From the NCBI GenBank assembly GCA_016929365.1, contig JAFGIZ010000177.1, positions 1 through 7,770 on the forward strand: a stretch of 7,770 bases of DNA, written 5' to 3'. A program made the position numbers and the translations under genes. The notes under the pieces are model-generated. The model was not told the DNA's origin. It made no database searches and worked only from the letters and a program-made list of their open reading frames with translations. Position 1 is the first letter of the stretch. Each line of letters begins with the position of its first letter. Positions 1 through 6,465 of this stretch are shown piece after piece. This DNA is from Lentisphaerota bacterium. Its GTDB lineage: Bacteria; Verrucomicrobiota; Kiritimatiellia; UBA8416; JAFGIZ01.

Positions 1-978
1 GCCCCAGGTGAAACCGCCCCCGAACACAATGAACAAAATCTTGTCCCCGCGCTTGACCCGCCCGTTTCGCACGGCCTCGTCCAGCGCCACGGGCACCGAC
101 GCCGCGGACATGTTGCCCACGCGGTCAAGATTCACGTAGAAACGATCCAGCGACGTGCCCAGCCGATCGGCAATCGCACGGATAATCCGCATATTCGCCT
201 GATGCGGAATCACGCAGTCGATGTCTTCTATGGTCAATCCGCACCGGTCCAGCACGCGTTGCCCGGCATCGCACATGCAGCGCACGGCATGCTTGAACAC
301 TTCGCGTCCGTTCATCTTCATGTAGTGCAGCCGCTCGGAAAGGGTTGCCGCCGACGCCGGACGCCGGCTCCCGCCTCCGGGGATATTGAGCAGATCCGCC
401 AGGCGTCCGTCCGACCCCATGAACGACGACATGATGCCGCCGCCGTTCTCGCGCGGCCGCAGCACGGCCGCCCCGGCGCCGTCCCCGAACAGGACACACG
501 TTGCCCGGTCGTTCCAGTCCGTTACACAACTCAATTTCTCCGCGCCGATGACCAGCACCGTATCCAGCAGGCCGCTCGCCACAAAGCGTTTGCCAACCTT
601 GATCCCGTACAGAAACCCCGAACACGCCGCCTCCAGGTCGAAGCAAAAGGCCTCCGTCGCGCCGATCTGCTCCTGGACAAAACAGGCCGTACTCGGGAAA
701 AACATGTCGGGCGTAACCGTGGCGACAATCAGCAACTGCACGTCCCCGGGGCTCACGCCCGCATGGTCCAACGCGCGGCGGGCCGCCTCAGCCGCCATGT
801 CCGACGTCGCTTCATGCTCTGCCGCGATGTGCCGCTCTCGAATGCCGGTCCGGGTCCGGATCCATTCGTCACTCGTATCCACCATGCTCTCGAGCTCGGC
901 GTTGGTCAGCACCCGCTTTGGGAGATACGAGCCCACCCCGGCAATGGCTACCGTTCGTTCCGTCATACCTGTCGTCAT
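1..978 (-). CDS. fabH: beta-ketoacyl-ACP synthase III (KAS III), 3' end cut by window edge
   Basis: KAS III condenses acetyl-CoA (or another short acyl-CoA) with malonyl-ACP to start each round of type II fatty-acid synthesis in the cytoplasm. I translated 326 residues from the ATG at 978, and the frame is still open at base 1. The thiolase-fold catalytic triad is complete: Cys119 in EAACSGF, His259 in IPHQAN and Asn289 in GNMSAAS. The N-terminal VDTSDEWIRTRTGIRERHI block is typical of FabH. The visible end, GGGFTWG, is normally followed by about ten residues, so the full protein should be near 335 residues, the usual size. The ATG at 978 shares ATGA with the plsX stop. A second in-frame ATG at 966 gives MTERTVAIAGVGSYLP, closer to family N-termini, so the start is uncertain by four codons. 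Neither start has a good Shine-Dalgarno, which points to coupling with plsX. More fab genes probably follow beyond base 1. Confidence 0.96.
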   Translation of the reverse strand, partial: MTTGMTERTVAIAGVGSYLPKRVLTNAELESMVDTSDEWIRTRTGIRERHIAAEHEATSDMAAEAARRALDHAGVSPGDVQLLIVATVTPDMFFPSTACFVQEQIGATEAFCFDLEAACSGFLYGIKVGKRFVASGLLDTVLVIGAEKLSCVTDWNDRATCVLFGDGAGAAVLRPRENGGGIMSSFMGSDGRLADLLNIPGGGSRRPASAATLSERLHYMKMNGREVFKHAVRCMCDAGQRVLDRCGLTIEDIDCVIPHQANMRIIRAIADRLGTSLDRFYVNLDRVGNMSAASVPVALDEAVRNGRVKRGDKILFIVFGGGFTWG

Positions 979-1982
979 AAGATTGTGTTCAGCTTTTCGA
1001 TTTCCTGCGCCAGTGTGTCGTTAAGGTGCTGATCCACAGACTCGCAGGCCGTCCGGATCGCATGAAAGATCGCGCGCTCGGAGGACGCTCCGTGCGTAAT
1101 GGCACAAATGCCGTTGACACCGAGCAAGGGCGCCCCGCCGTGCGTCTCAGGATCCATCTTGTGCTCCATGGCCTTCAATGCCCCGCGGAGCATACCGGCC
1201 CCCAGCATGCGCCACGGGGTACGCATGAACTCGCGCCGCATCCAGTGGCCGATCGCGCGCGCCGCGCTCTCGCTCGTCTTCAGCACCACATTGCCCAGAA
1301 AACCGTCGCATACCGCCACGTCGATGTGCCCCGCAAACAGGTCGTGGCCCTCCACGTTACCCTTGAAATTTAGATCCGACCGCGCCAGCAGCCGGTACGC
1401 CGCCTTCGTCGTCTCACTTCCTTTGATTTCCTCGCCGCCGATGCTCAATAACCCCACAAGCGGATTGCGCCGCCCCAGCACCACCCGCGCGTACGCGCTC
1501 CCCATGACCGCAAATTGACACAGCAATTGCTCGTCCGAATCGATGTTGGCCCCCGCGTCGATCAGCACAAACGGCCGGTCGCGGGTCGGCATTACCGCCG
1601 CGATCGCCGGACGTAACACCCCCTCCAGAAGCCGCAGTTTGAGGGTTGCGGCCACGACGACCGCCCCCGTATTGCCCGCCGACAGCATGATATCGGCTTC
1701 CCCGTCCCGCACCAGGTCCACCGCCCGCGCAACCGAAGCATCCCGCTTCCTGCGGACCGCCAGGGCCGGGCTTTCGTCCATGCCCACGACCTGGGACGCC
1801 GCAAATACCTCCAGCTTCTCTCCCGAGCCCCCGCAGGCGTCGAGCTCGCGCTCCACCGCCTCCCGCTCGCCCACCAGAATGACCCGGCTGACACCCGGCA
1901 GCTCCCGCGCCGCATGCACCGCGCCGCGCACGATTTCACGCGGCGCATAATCTCCCCCCATCGCATCTACGGCGACGCGCAT
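975..1982 (-). CDS. plsX: phosphate acyltransferase PlsX
   Basis: PlsX converts acyl-ACP plus inorganic phosphate to acyl-phosphate, the donor used by PlsY to acylate glycerol-3-phosphate. It is a peripheral membrane enzyme linking fatty-acid and phospholipid synthesis. The 335-residue product matches the usual 330-350. Family motifs in order: VDAMGGDYAP (5-14), SAGNTGA (101-107), DAGAN (142-146), GNVEG (208-212), CDGFLGN (225-231), GGAPLLG (282-288) and ITHGASS (295-301). The MRVAVDAMGGD start is canonical. It begins six bases after the rpmF stop. Upstream of the ATG are a GGAG nine bases away, inside the last rpmF codons, and an adjoining run of seven G. Its TGA stop overlaps the first fabH ATG as ATGA. 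The rpmF-plsX-fabH order is one of the commonest lipid-gene neighbourhoods in bacteria and supports the call. Confidence 0.97.
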   Translation of the reverse strand: MRVAVDAMGGDYAPREIVRGAVHAARELPGVSRVILVGEREAVERELDACGGSGEKLEVFAASQVVGMDESPALAVRRKRDASVARAVDLVRDGEADIMLSAGNTGAVVVAATLKLRLLEGVLRPAIAAVMPTRDRPFVLIDAGANIDSDEQLLCQFAVMGSAYARVVLGRRNPLVGLLSIGGEEIKGSETTKAAYRLLARSDLNFKGNVEGHDLFAGHIDVAVCDGFLGNVVLKTSESAARAIGHWMRREFMRTPWRMLGAGMLRGALKAMEHKMDPETHGGAPLLGVNGICAITHGASSERAIFHAIRTACESVDQHLNDTLAQEIEKLNTIL

Positions 1983-1988
1983 CCCCCC

Positions 1989-2171
1989 CTACTCCGCCTC
2001 AACCGAAATCACCTGCCGCTCCCGGTAGTACCCGCACCCGGGACAGGCACGATGCGGGCGCCGGGCGGCCCCGCACTGCGGGCACACTCCCACCGCCACA
2101 GGCTTCGTTTTATGCGACGCCTTGCGCGAACGGATCTTCGCTTTCGATTTCTTTCTTTTCGGAACGGCCAT
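1989..2171 (-). CDS. rpmF: 50S ribosomal protein L32 (zinc-ligand form)
   Basis: L32 is a small protein of the large ribosomal subunit. The product is 60 residues, the normal length, and starts MAVPKRKKSKAKIRSRKA, the conserved basic N-terminus. Two CxxC pairs, Cys30/Cys33 (CPQC) and Cys43/Cys46 (CPGC), make this the zinc-binding (C+) form. The frame stays open upstream to 2309, but the ATG at 2171 is clearly the start: it gives the canonical N-terminus and has an AGGAGG at 2177-2182 five bases before it, the strongest ribosome binding site in the window. That site abuts the stop codon of the DUF177 gene, so the two are almost certainly cotranscribed. A strong individual site fits a protein made at high stoichiometry within a mixed operon. 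Confidence 0.98.
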   Translation of the reverse strand: MAVPKRKKSKAKIRSRKASHKTKPVAVGVCPQCGAARRPHRACPGCGYYRERQVISVEAE

Positions 2172-2176
2172 TGGCG

Positions 2177-2182
2177 CCTCCT
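2177..2182 (-). promoter_or_regulatory. ribosome binding site of rpmF
   Basis: On the minus strand this reads AGGAGG, a perfect Shine-Dalgarno core, five bases ahead of the ATG at 2171. It lies directly after the DUF177 TAG stop (2185-2183). It decides the rpmF start against the longer open frame reaching 2309. Confidence 0.9.
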
Positions 2183-2680
2183 CTAAGCGTCCAGCTTCAG
2201 CTTGTCCAACGATTTCCAGCGCGCATCGGCCGGCGGCCGGCAGGCGCAACGCCCGCGGTTCAGATTCCGGCCGCACTGCGGACACAACCCCCGGCACGCC
2301 TCCCCGCACACCGGGTGCGAAGGAAAGAGCAGGATCATAGACTCGCGAATATCCTCGGTCAAGTCTACAAGCGCCGCTCCCGCTGCGCCGCCGGACGCGT
2401 CCCGCCCGCCCGGCAGATCCTCGACGCGATGCGTCAGCAGAACCGCATCATCCCTGATTTCACGCGTAAACGGCTCGGCGCACCGAACGCAGCAGAACTC
2501 CATCTCCACGCGCACCGTGCCGCGGACGACCAGCTCGTGGCCCGCCAATTCCGCCGTGAGATCGTACCGCAGCGGGCCTTGCGCGCTGATGCCCCGGTCC
2601 CCGACGTCCAGCAGGACGGGGTCCTCCTCGCCGCGGTAACGGCGAGGCCCTTTCTGCAGTCCCTTCAGGTCAATCTGCAT
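2183..2680 (-). CDS. DUF177 / YceD-family protein, cysteine-rich
   Basis: This is a 165-residue protein of the DUF177 (YceD) family, usually encoded directly upstream of rpmF, as here. Family members in bacteria and plastids have been linked to 23S rRNA accumulation or processing; the precise biochemistry is not settled. Seen in sequence: a CCVRC cluster (Cys63, 64, 67), the acidic VDLTEDIRESMILLFP block (105-120), and a C-terminal cysteine cluster with Cys125, 129, 133, 136, 145 and 147 around GLCPQCGRNL. An ADARWKSLDKL tail (151-161) matches the family's 'DxRW..L' ending. The cysteine spacing suggests metal binding (inference). The ATG at 2680 overlaps the coaD 3' end by 11 bases and has no clear Shine-Dalgarno, so translation is probably coupled to coaD. 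The MQIDLKGL start fits the family. The symbol yceD is sometimes used; I leave it blank because homology is at family level only. Confidence 0.92.
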   Translation of the reverse strand: MQIDLKGLQKGPRRYRGEEDPVLLDVGDRGISAQGPLRYDLTAELAGHELVVRGTVRVEMEFCCVRCAEPFTREIRDDAVLLTHRVEDLPGGRDASGGAAGAALVDLTEDIRESMILLFPSHPVCGEACRGLCPQCGRNLNRGRCACRPPADARWKSLDKLKLDA

Positions 2681-3164
2681 CGGCCCGCTGTTTCCTGGCC
2701 TGCAGGGTTTCCACGACCGCCGGCGGCACGAATTGCGAAATGTCCCCGCCCAGCGCGGCGACCTGGCGCACCGTGCTCGAACTCACGTAACTGTGGATCT
2801 CCTTCGGCATCATGAAGAGGGTTTCTATGTCCGGCGCCAGTTTCCTGTTCGTCAGGGCCATCTGAAACTCGTACTCAAAATCGGAATACGCCCGCAAACC
2901 CCGGATCATCACCCGCGCCCCCCGTTGCCGCACGAATTCCACCAGCAAACCGTGGAACGGCTCAATCACGACGTTTTTAATCCCGTCCACCGCCGACCGG
3001 CACATCGCCACCCGCTCATCCAGGCTGAACGTCGTCCGCTTGGGCGTATCCGAAGCCACGGCGAGAATCAGGCCCTCGAACAATTCGGATGAACGCTCGA
3101 TCAGGTCCATGTGGCCGAGCGTAATGGGATCAAACGTGCCCGCGTATACCGCCGTTGTTCTCAT
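2670..3164 (-). CDS. coaD: pantetheine-phosphate adenylyltransferase (PPAT)
   Basis: CoaD transfers AMP from ATP to 4'-phosphopantetheine, giving dephospho-CoA, the penultimate step of coenzyme A synthesis. The 164-residue product has the usual length (about 160). The nucleotidyltransferase signature is TLGH at 15-18 within GTFDPITLGHMD. Lys42, Arg88 and Arg91 (RGLRAYSDFEYE, 88-99) sit where the E. coli enzyme has its substrate-binding residues. The SSSTVR block (128-133) and the GGDISQFVPP segment (139-148) complete the family pattern. Position 8 is Ala (YAGTFDP) where many PPATs have Pro. The ATG at 3164 overlaps the rsmD stop as ATGA, and an AAGGAG lies eight bases upstream inside the rsmD coding sequence. 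Adjacent rsmD-coaD is a very common pair in bacteria. Confidence 0.97.
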   Translation of the reverse strand: MRTTAVYAGTFDPITLGHMDLIERSSELFEGLILAVASDTPKRTTFSLDERVAMCRSAVDGIKNVVIEPFHGLLVEFVRQRGARVMIRGLRAYSDFEYEFQMALTNRKLAPDIETLFMMPKEIHSYVSSSTVRQVAALGGDISQFVPPAVVETLQARKQRADAD

Positions 3165-3751
3165 GCAGCTTTCTCCTTTTCGAAGAATGTCACGCGGCTG
3201 TCGCCGTATGTCCGGCTCCCGACACGCCGCAACGGCAACGCGGCATCGCTCTCAACGCCGCCCGCGCGCTCCTCCAACACGAACCACCCACCCGCCTCCA
3301 CTATGTCAGCCCGGGCCAGCCAATCCAGCAAAAACCGCGCCCATGCAACCGCCGCCCCGTCCCCGCCCTGCGCCCGGGTGCCCGCCGGCTCGTACGGCGG
3401 GTCCGCGAAAACAAGGTCATACGGGCCGTCCAGCCTGCCGCGTCCGCCCGCCCGCCGTATGTCCATGACCCGTACGCACCCCGCCTGCGGCGCCAGGGAG
3501 CGCACGTTCCGGCGCAGCACGTCCGCAACCCGCGGCGCGCGTTCGACCCAGCACACGCGCGCTGCCCCCCGGCTCCAGGCTTCCAATCCCAGAGCCCCGG
3601 TGCCCGCAAACAGATCGAGCACGCGCGCACCCTCGACCCGGGCGCCGATGATCGAAAACAGCGCCTCGCGCAAACGGTCCTGCGTCGGGCGCACGCCGCA
3701 ACGGGGAACAACGAGGCGCCGACCCCGCAACGTGCCCCCCGTAATGCGCAT
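3161..3751 (-). CDS. rsmD: 16S rRNA (guanine(966)-N2)-methyltransferase RsmD
   Basis: RsmD methylates N2 of G966 in 16S rRNA (E. coli numbering) using S-adenosylmethionine, acting on assembled 30S particles. The product is 196 residues from the ATG at 3751, normal for the family. Seen: MRITGGTLRGRRL at the N-terminus, RPTQDRLREALF (21-32), the SAM-binding motif I DLFAGTGALGLE (46-57), and the N2-methyltransferase catalytic motif DPPY (117-120) within FADPPY. The frame also opens at a GTG at 3763, which overlaps the valS stop as GTGA and would add four residues (MRGV). I prefer 3751 because it gives the family N-terminus and has GAGG (3758-3761) six bases upstream. The stop overlaps the coaD start as ATGA. 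Nothing is truncated or missing. Confidence 0.95.
   Translation of the reverse strand: MRITGGTLRGRRLVVPRCGVRPTQDRLREALFSIIGARVEGARVLDLFAGTGALGLEAWSRGAARVCWVERAPRVADVLRRNVRSLAPQAGCVRVMDIRRAGGRGRLDGPYDLVFADPPYEPAGTRAQGGDGAAVAWARFLLDWLARADIVEAGGWFVLEERAGGVESDAALPLRRVGSRTYGDSRVTFFEKEKAA
3173..3178 (-). promoter_or_regulatory. ribosome binding site of coaD, inside the rsmD 3' end
   Basis: The minus strand reads AAGGAG, eight bases before the coaD ATG (3164-3162). It is embedded in the rsmD codons for the Lys/Glu-rich tail, so ribosomes finishing rsmD would expose and clear it. Confidence 0.75.
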
Positions 3752-3753
3752 CA

Positions 3754-3761
3754 CCCCCCTC
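3754..3761 (-). promoter_or_regulatory. ribosome binding site of rsmD overlapping the valS stop
   Basis: The minus strand reads GAGGGGGG, with GAGG (3758-3761) six bases from the ATG at 3751. It overlaps the valS TGA (3762-3760) by two bases. This spacing favours the ATG at 3751 over the GTG at 3763, which would begin just ahead of the motif. Confidence 0.65.
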
Positions 3762-6465
3762 ACAGCGCCGACAGCGTCGCCACCAGACGCTTCAGCTTCT
3801 CCACCCGGCCGGCCAGCTCCTGCTTGCGCGCTTCCTGGCGCAAAACCACCTCGCGCGGAGCCTTCTGCACGAAATGTGCATTTTCCAGCTTGTGCGTGAC
3901 CCGCTCCAGATCCTGCACGGCCTTCGCCAACTGCTTGCTCAGGCGGTCCGTTTCCGTCTCAACGTCAATCACGCCCGCCAGCGGCATATACACCGTGCCC
4001 AGGCGGCCCACGCCGCTCGGCACCGCGGCGTCCAGGCGGACGTCCGGGTCGATGGCCAGATCGCCCGCGTTCAGCAGTGCGCCCATCGAGGCGCGCTCCC
4101 CCGCCAGGGGTTCCGCCGCTTCCGCCGAAACGGGCTTGATGGCGAAATCAACCGCCTTGCCGGGCGGTATCGCATAATCCGCGCGCAACGTCCGGCCGAT
4201 CCGGATCAGCTCATGCTTGTCCTCGACGAACTGCACCCGCGTCTCCGTGCATCCCCACGCCTCGAGGACAGCCGCGTCGGCCGGCTCCGGCCATGGGGCC
4301 GTTATGACGAAACCCTGCGCGCCCTGCCCTTCGGGTTCCGCGCTGTATCCCATCACATGCCAGAGTTCCTCGGTCAGAAAAGGCATCATCGGATGCAACA
4401 GGCGTATCGCGGTCGACAGGACATGGTGCAGCACGCGCCCCACCCGCTCCCGCGCGGCGTCGTCCGCGCCGCGCAGTATCGTTTTCGCATGCTCCACATA
4501 CCAGTCGCAGAACTGGTGCCAGATGAACTCGTACAAGCCCTGCGCCGCATCGTTGAAGCGGTAGCGGCCGAGGCTCTCCGTGCACAGGCGGATCGCGTCC
4601 TGCAACTTCATGAGAATATGGGAATCCTCGGGATCCGCATCCGCCCCCGGACGCGACAAGCTGCATGCCGACGGGGTTCCCGCCCCGGCCGTCGCCCGGA
4701 TAAACCGGGCGGCATTCCAGAGTTTCGTTCCAAAATTCCGGCCTATCTCGAACTTCTCGTTCGACACATACACGTCCTGCCCCGTCGCCGTGATCATCAT
4801 CAGGCTGAACCGCAGGGCATCCGCGCTGTATGCCTCCACGATCGTCAATGGATCGATCGAATTGCCCAGGCTCTTGCTCATCTTGGCGCCCTTATCGTCA
4901 CGCACCGTCCCGTGAATGATCACGTTCCGGAACGGAATCCGGCCCATGACTTCCAGCCCGGCCATCACCATGCGCGCCACCCAGAAGAAAATGATTTCCG
5001 ACGCCGTGACCAGGTCGTCCGTCGGGTAATAGAACGCCAGGTCGTCATTGTCCGCGGCAGCCGGCCACCCGAACGTGCTGAACGGCCAGAGCCACGACGA
5101 AAACCATGTATCCAGAACATCCTCGTCCTGTCGGACGGTTTCCGCCCCGCAGGCGGGACAGCGTCGCGGCGTGCCGCGCGCCGCCCATTCCTTCCCGCAC
5201 GTACGGCACGTAAATACCGGGATGCGGTGCCCCCACCAGATCTGGCGCGAGATGCACCAGTCCCGTATGTTTTCCATCCATTCCAGATACACCTTGGTCC
5301 ACCGCGCCGGCACGAAACGCAGGTCGCCCCGCCGCACCGCCTCGACGGCCGGAACGGCGAGCGGCTTCATGCGCACAAACCACTGCGGCGACAGGCGCGG
5401 TTCAACCACCGTGTTGCAGCGGTAGCAGTGTCCCACCGCGTGGCGGTGCGCCTCGACCTTCTCCAGAAGCCCTTCCGTCTCGAGCTGTTTCACGATGGCC
5501 TCGCGGCACGCAAACCGGTCCGTGCCCGCGTAGGGTCCGGCGTTCTCGTTCATGCGCCCGTCGCCGTGCATCACGTTCACCGGCGCCAGCTCGTGGCGCC
5601 GCCCGATCTCGAAATCGTTCGGATCGTGTGCCGGCGTTACTTTGACGATGCCCGTGCCGAACTCCGGATCCACGAAGGCATCGGCAATCACCGGGATTTC
5701 GCGCTCCAGGACCGGAAGCAAAACCGACCGGCCGACCAGCTCCCGGTACCGCGCGTCCTGGGGATTGACCGCCACGGCGACGTCGCCCAGCAGCGTCTCG
5801 GGCCGGGTCGTCGCCACAACCACGCCGTCCCCTTCCTCGCGGCGCCCCTCCCCCGCCAGGGGATAGCGGATGTAATACAGCTTGCCCGCCGCGTCGCGGT
5901 GCTCGCTTTCTTCATCCGAAAGCGCCGTGTGACACCGGGGGCACCAGTTGATAATGTAGTTTGCGCGGTAGATCAGGCCTTTCTCATACAGGCGCACGAA
6001 CACCTCTTCCACCGCGCGGCTCAGCCCCTCGTCCATGGTGAAGCGCTCCCGCGCCCAGTCACAGGAACACCCCAGGCGTTTCAGTTGCCGGATAATCGTG
6101 CCGCCGTACGTCTCGCGCCACGACCAGACCCGTTCCACGAACTGCTCGCGCCCCAGGTCCTCGCGCGACAGGTTCTCCTCGCGCAATGCCCGCTCCACCA
6201 CGTTCTGCGTCGCGATTCCCGCGTGGTCCGTTCCGGGCATCCACACCACGTTGCGGCCTTGCATGCGCCGCCAGCGGACCAGGATGTCCTGGATGGTATT
6301 GTTCAGCGCGTGCCCCATGTGCAGGATGCCGGTCACGTTCGGCGGCGGCATGACGATGCAGTAGGGGGCCCCGTCCCGGGCCGCGTCCCCGTGAAACGCG
6401 CCGGCCTGCTCCCACGCGGCGTACCAACGCGCTTCAAGTTCGCCTGGATCGTATGTTTTTTCCAC
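3760..6465 (-). CDS. valS: valyl-tRNA synthetase
   Basis: ValS charges tRNA-Val with valine and hydrolyses mischarged Thr-tRNA-Val. The product is 901 residues, usual for bacterial ValRS. Class I motifs are intact: HMGH (49-52) after PPPNVTG and KMSKS (528-532). The CP1 editing region carries GTDHAGIATQ (78-87) and TTRPETLLGD (219-228). Two probable zinc modules are visible: CPRC (175-178) paired with CYRC (347-350), and CRTC (420-423) paired with CPAC (436-439). DVLDTWFSSWLWPFSTFGW (449-467) and the tRNA-binding domain follow, then a C-terminal coiled-coil arm (about 835-901). I set the start at the GTG at 6465: it gives VEKTYDPGELEARWY, the family N-terminus, with AGGA eight bases upstream. 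An in-frame TTG at 6510 would add 15 unconserved residues. The gene starts 32 bases inside cimA and ends TGA eight bases before the rsmD ATG. Confidence 0.97.
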   Translation of the reverse strand: MEKTYDPGELEARWYAAWEQAGAFHGDAARDGAPYCIVMPPPNVTGILHMGHALNNTIQDILVRWRRMQGRNVVWMPGTDHAGIATQNVVERALREENLSREDLGREQFVERVWSWRETYGGTIIRQLKRLGCSCDWARERFTMDEGLSRAVEEVFVRLYEKGLIYRANYIINWCPRCHTALSDEESEHRDAAGKLYYIRYPLAGEGRREEGDGVVVATTRPETLLGDVAVAVNPQDARYRELVGRSVLLPVLEREIPVIADAFVDPEFGTGIVKVTPAHDPNDFEIGRRHELAPVNVMHGDGRMNENAGPYAGTDRFACREAIVKQLETEGLLEKVEAHRHAVGHCYRCNTVVEPRLSPQWFVRMKPLAVPAVEAVRRGDLRFVPARWTKVYLEWMENIRDWCISRQIWWGHRIPVFTCRTCGKEWAARGTPRRCPACGAETVRQDEDVLDTWFSSWLWPFSTFGWPAAADNDDLAFYYPTDDLVTASEIIFFWVARMVMAGLEVMGRIPFRNVIIHGTVRDDKGAKMSKSLGNSIDPLTIVEAYSADALRFSLMMITATGQDVYVSNEKFEIGRNFGTKLWNAARFIRATAGAGTPSACSLSRPGADADPEDSHILMKLQDAIRLCTESLGRYRFNDAAQGLYEFIWHQFCDWYVEHAKTILRGADDAARERVGRVLHHVLSTAIRLLHPMMPFLTEELWHVMGYSAEPEGQGAQGFVITAPWPEPADAAVLEAWGCTETRVQFVEDKHELIRIGRTLRADYAIPPGKAVDFAIKPVSAEAAEPLAGERASMGALLNAGDLAIDPDVRLDAAVPSGVGRLGTVYMPLAGVIDVETETDRLSKQLAKAVQDLERVTHKLENAHFVQKAPREVVLRQEARKQELAGRVEKLKRLVATLSAL

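Noticed and set aside
843..862. Short direct repeat of GTCCGG units
   Set aside because: It encodes the conserved FabH segment around WIRTRTGIR; too short and explained by codon use.
202..1032. 276-codon plus-strand open frame opposite fabH and the plsX 3' end
   Set aside because: Antisense shadow in codon register with fabH; composition is Arg/His-rich and no domain is recognisable.
2222..2245. GC-rich palindromic stretch (CGGCCGGCGGCCGG) resembling a hairpin or terminator
   Set aside because: It lies within DUF177 codons, has no following T run on either strand, and is expected in GC-rich coding DNA.
2172..2309. Upstream extension of rpmF to a 106-residue protein
   Set aside because: The added residues lie inside the DUF177 coding sequence in another frame, while the ATG at 2171 has a perfect AGGAGG and gives the canonical L32 N-terminus.
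3752..3763. GTG at 3763 as the rsmD start
   Set aside because: It remains possible because of the GTGA overlap with the valS stop, but the ATG at 3751 has the well-spaced GAGG and the family N-terminus.
3155..4177. 340-codon plus-strand open frame opposite rsmD and the valS 3' end
   Set aside because: Codon-register shadow of rsmD that runs on into valS; low-complexity Arg/Pro/Ala translation.
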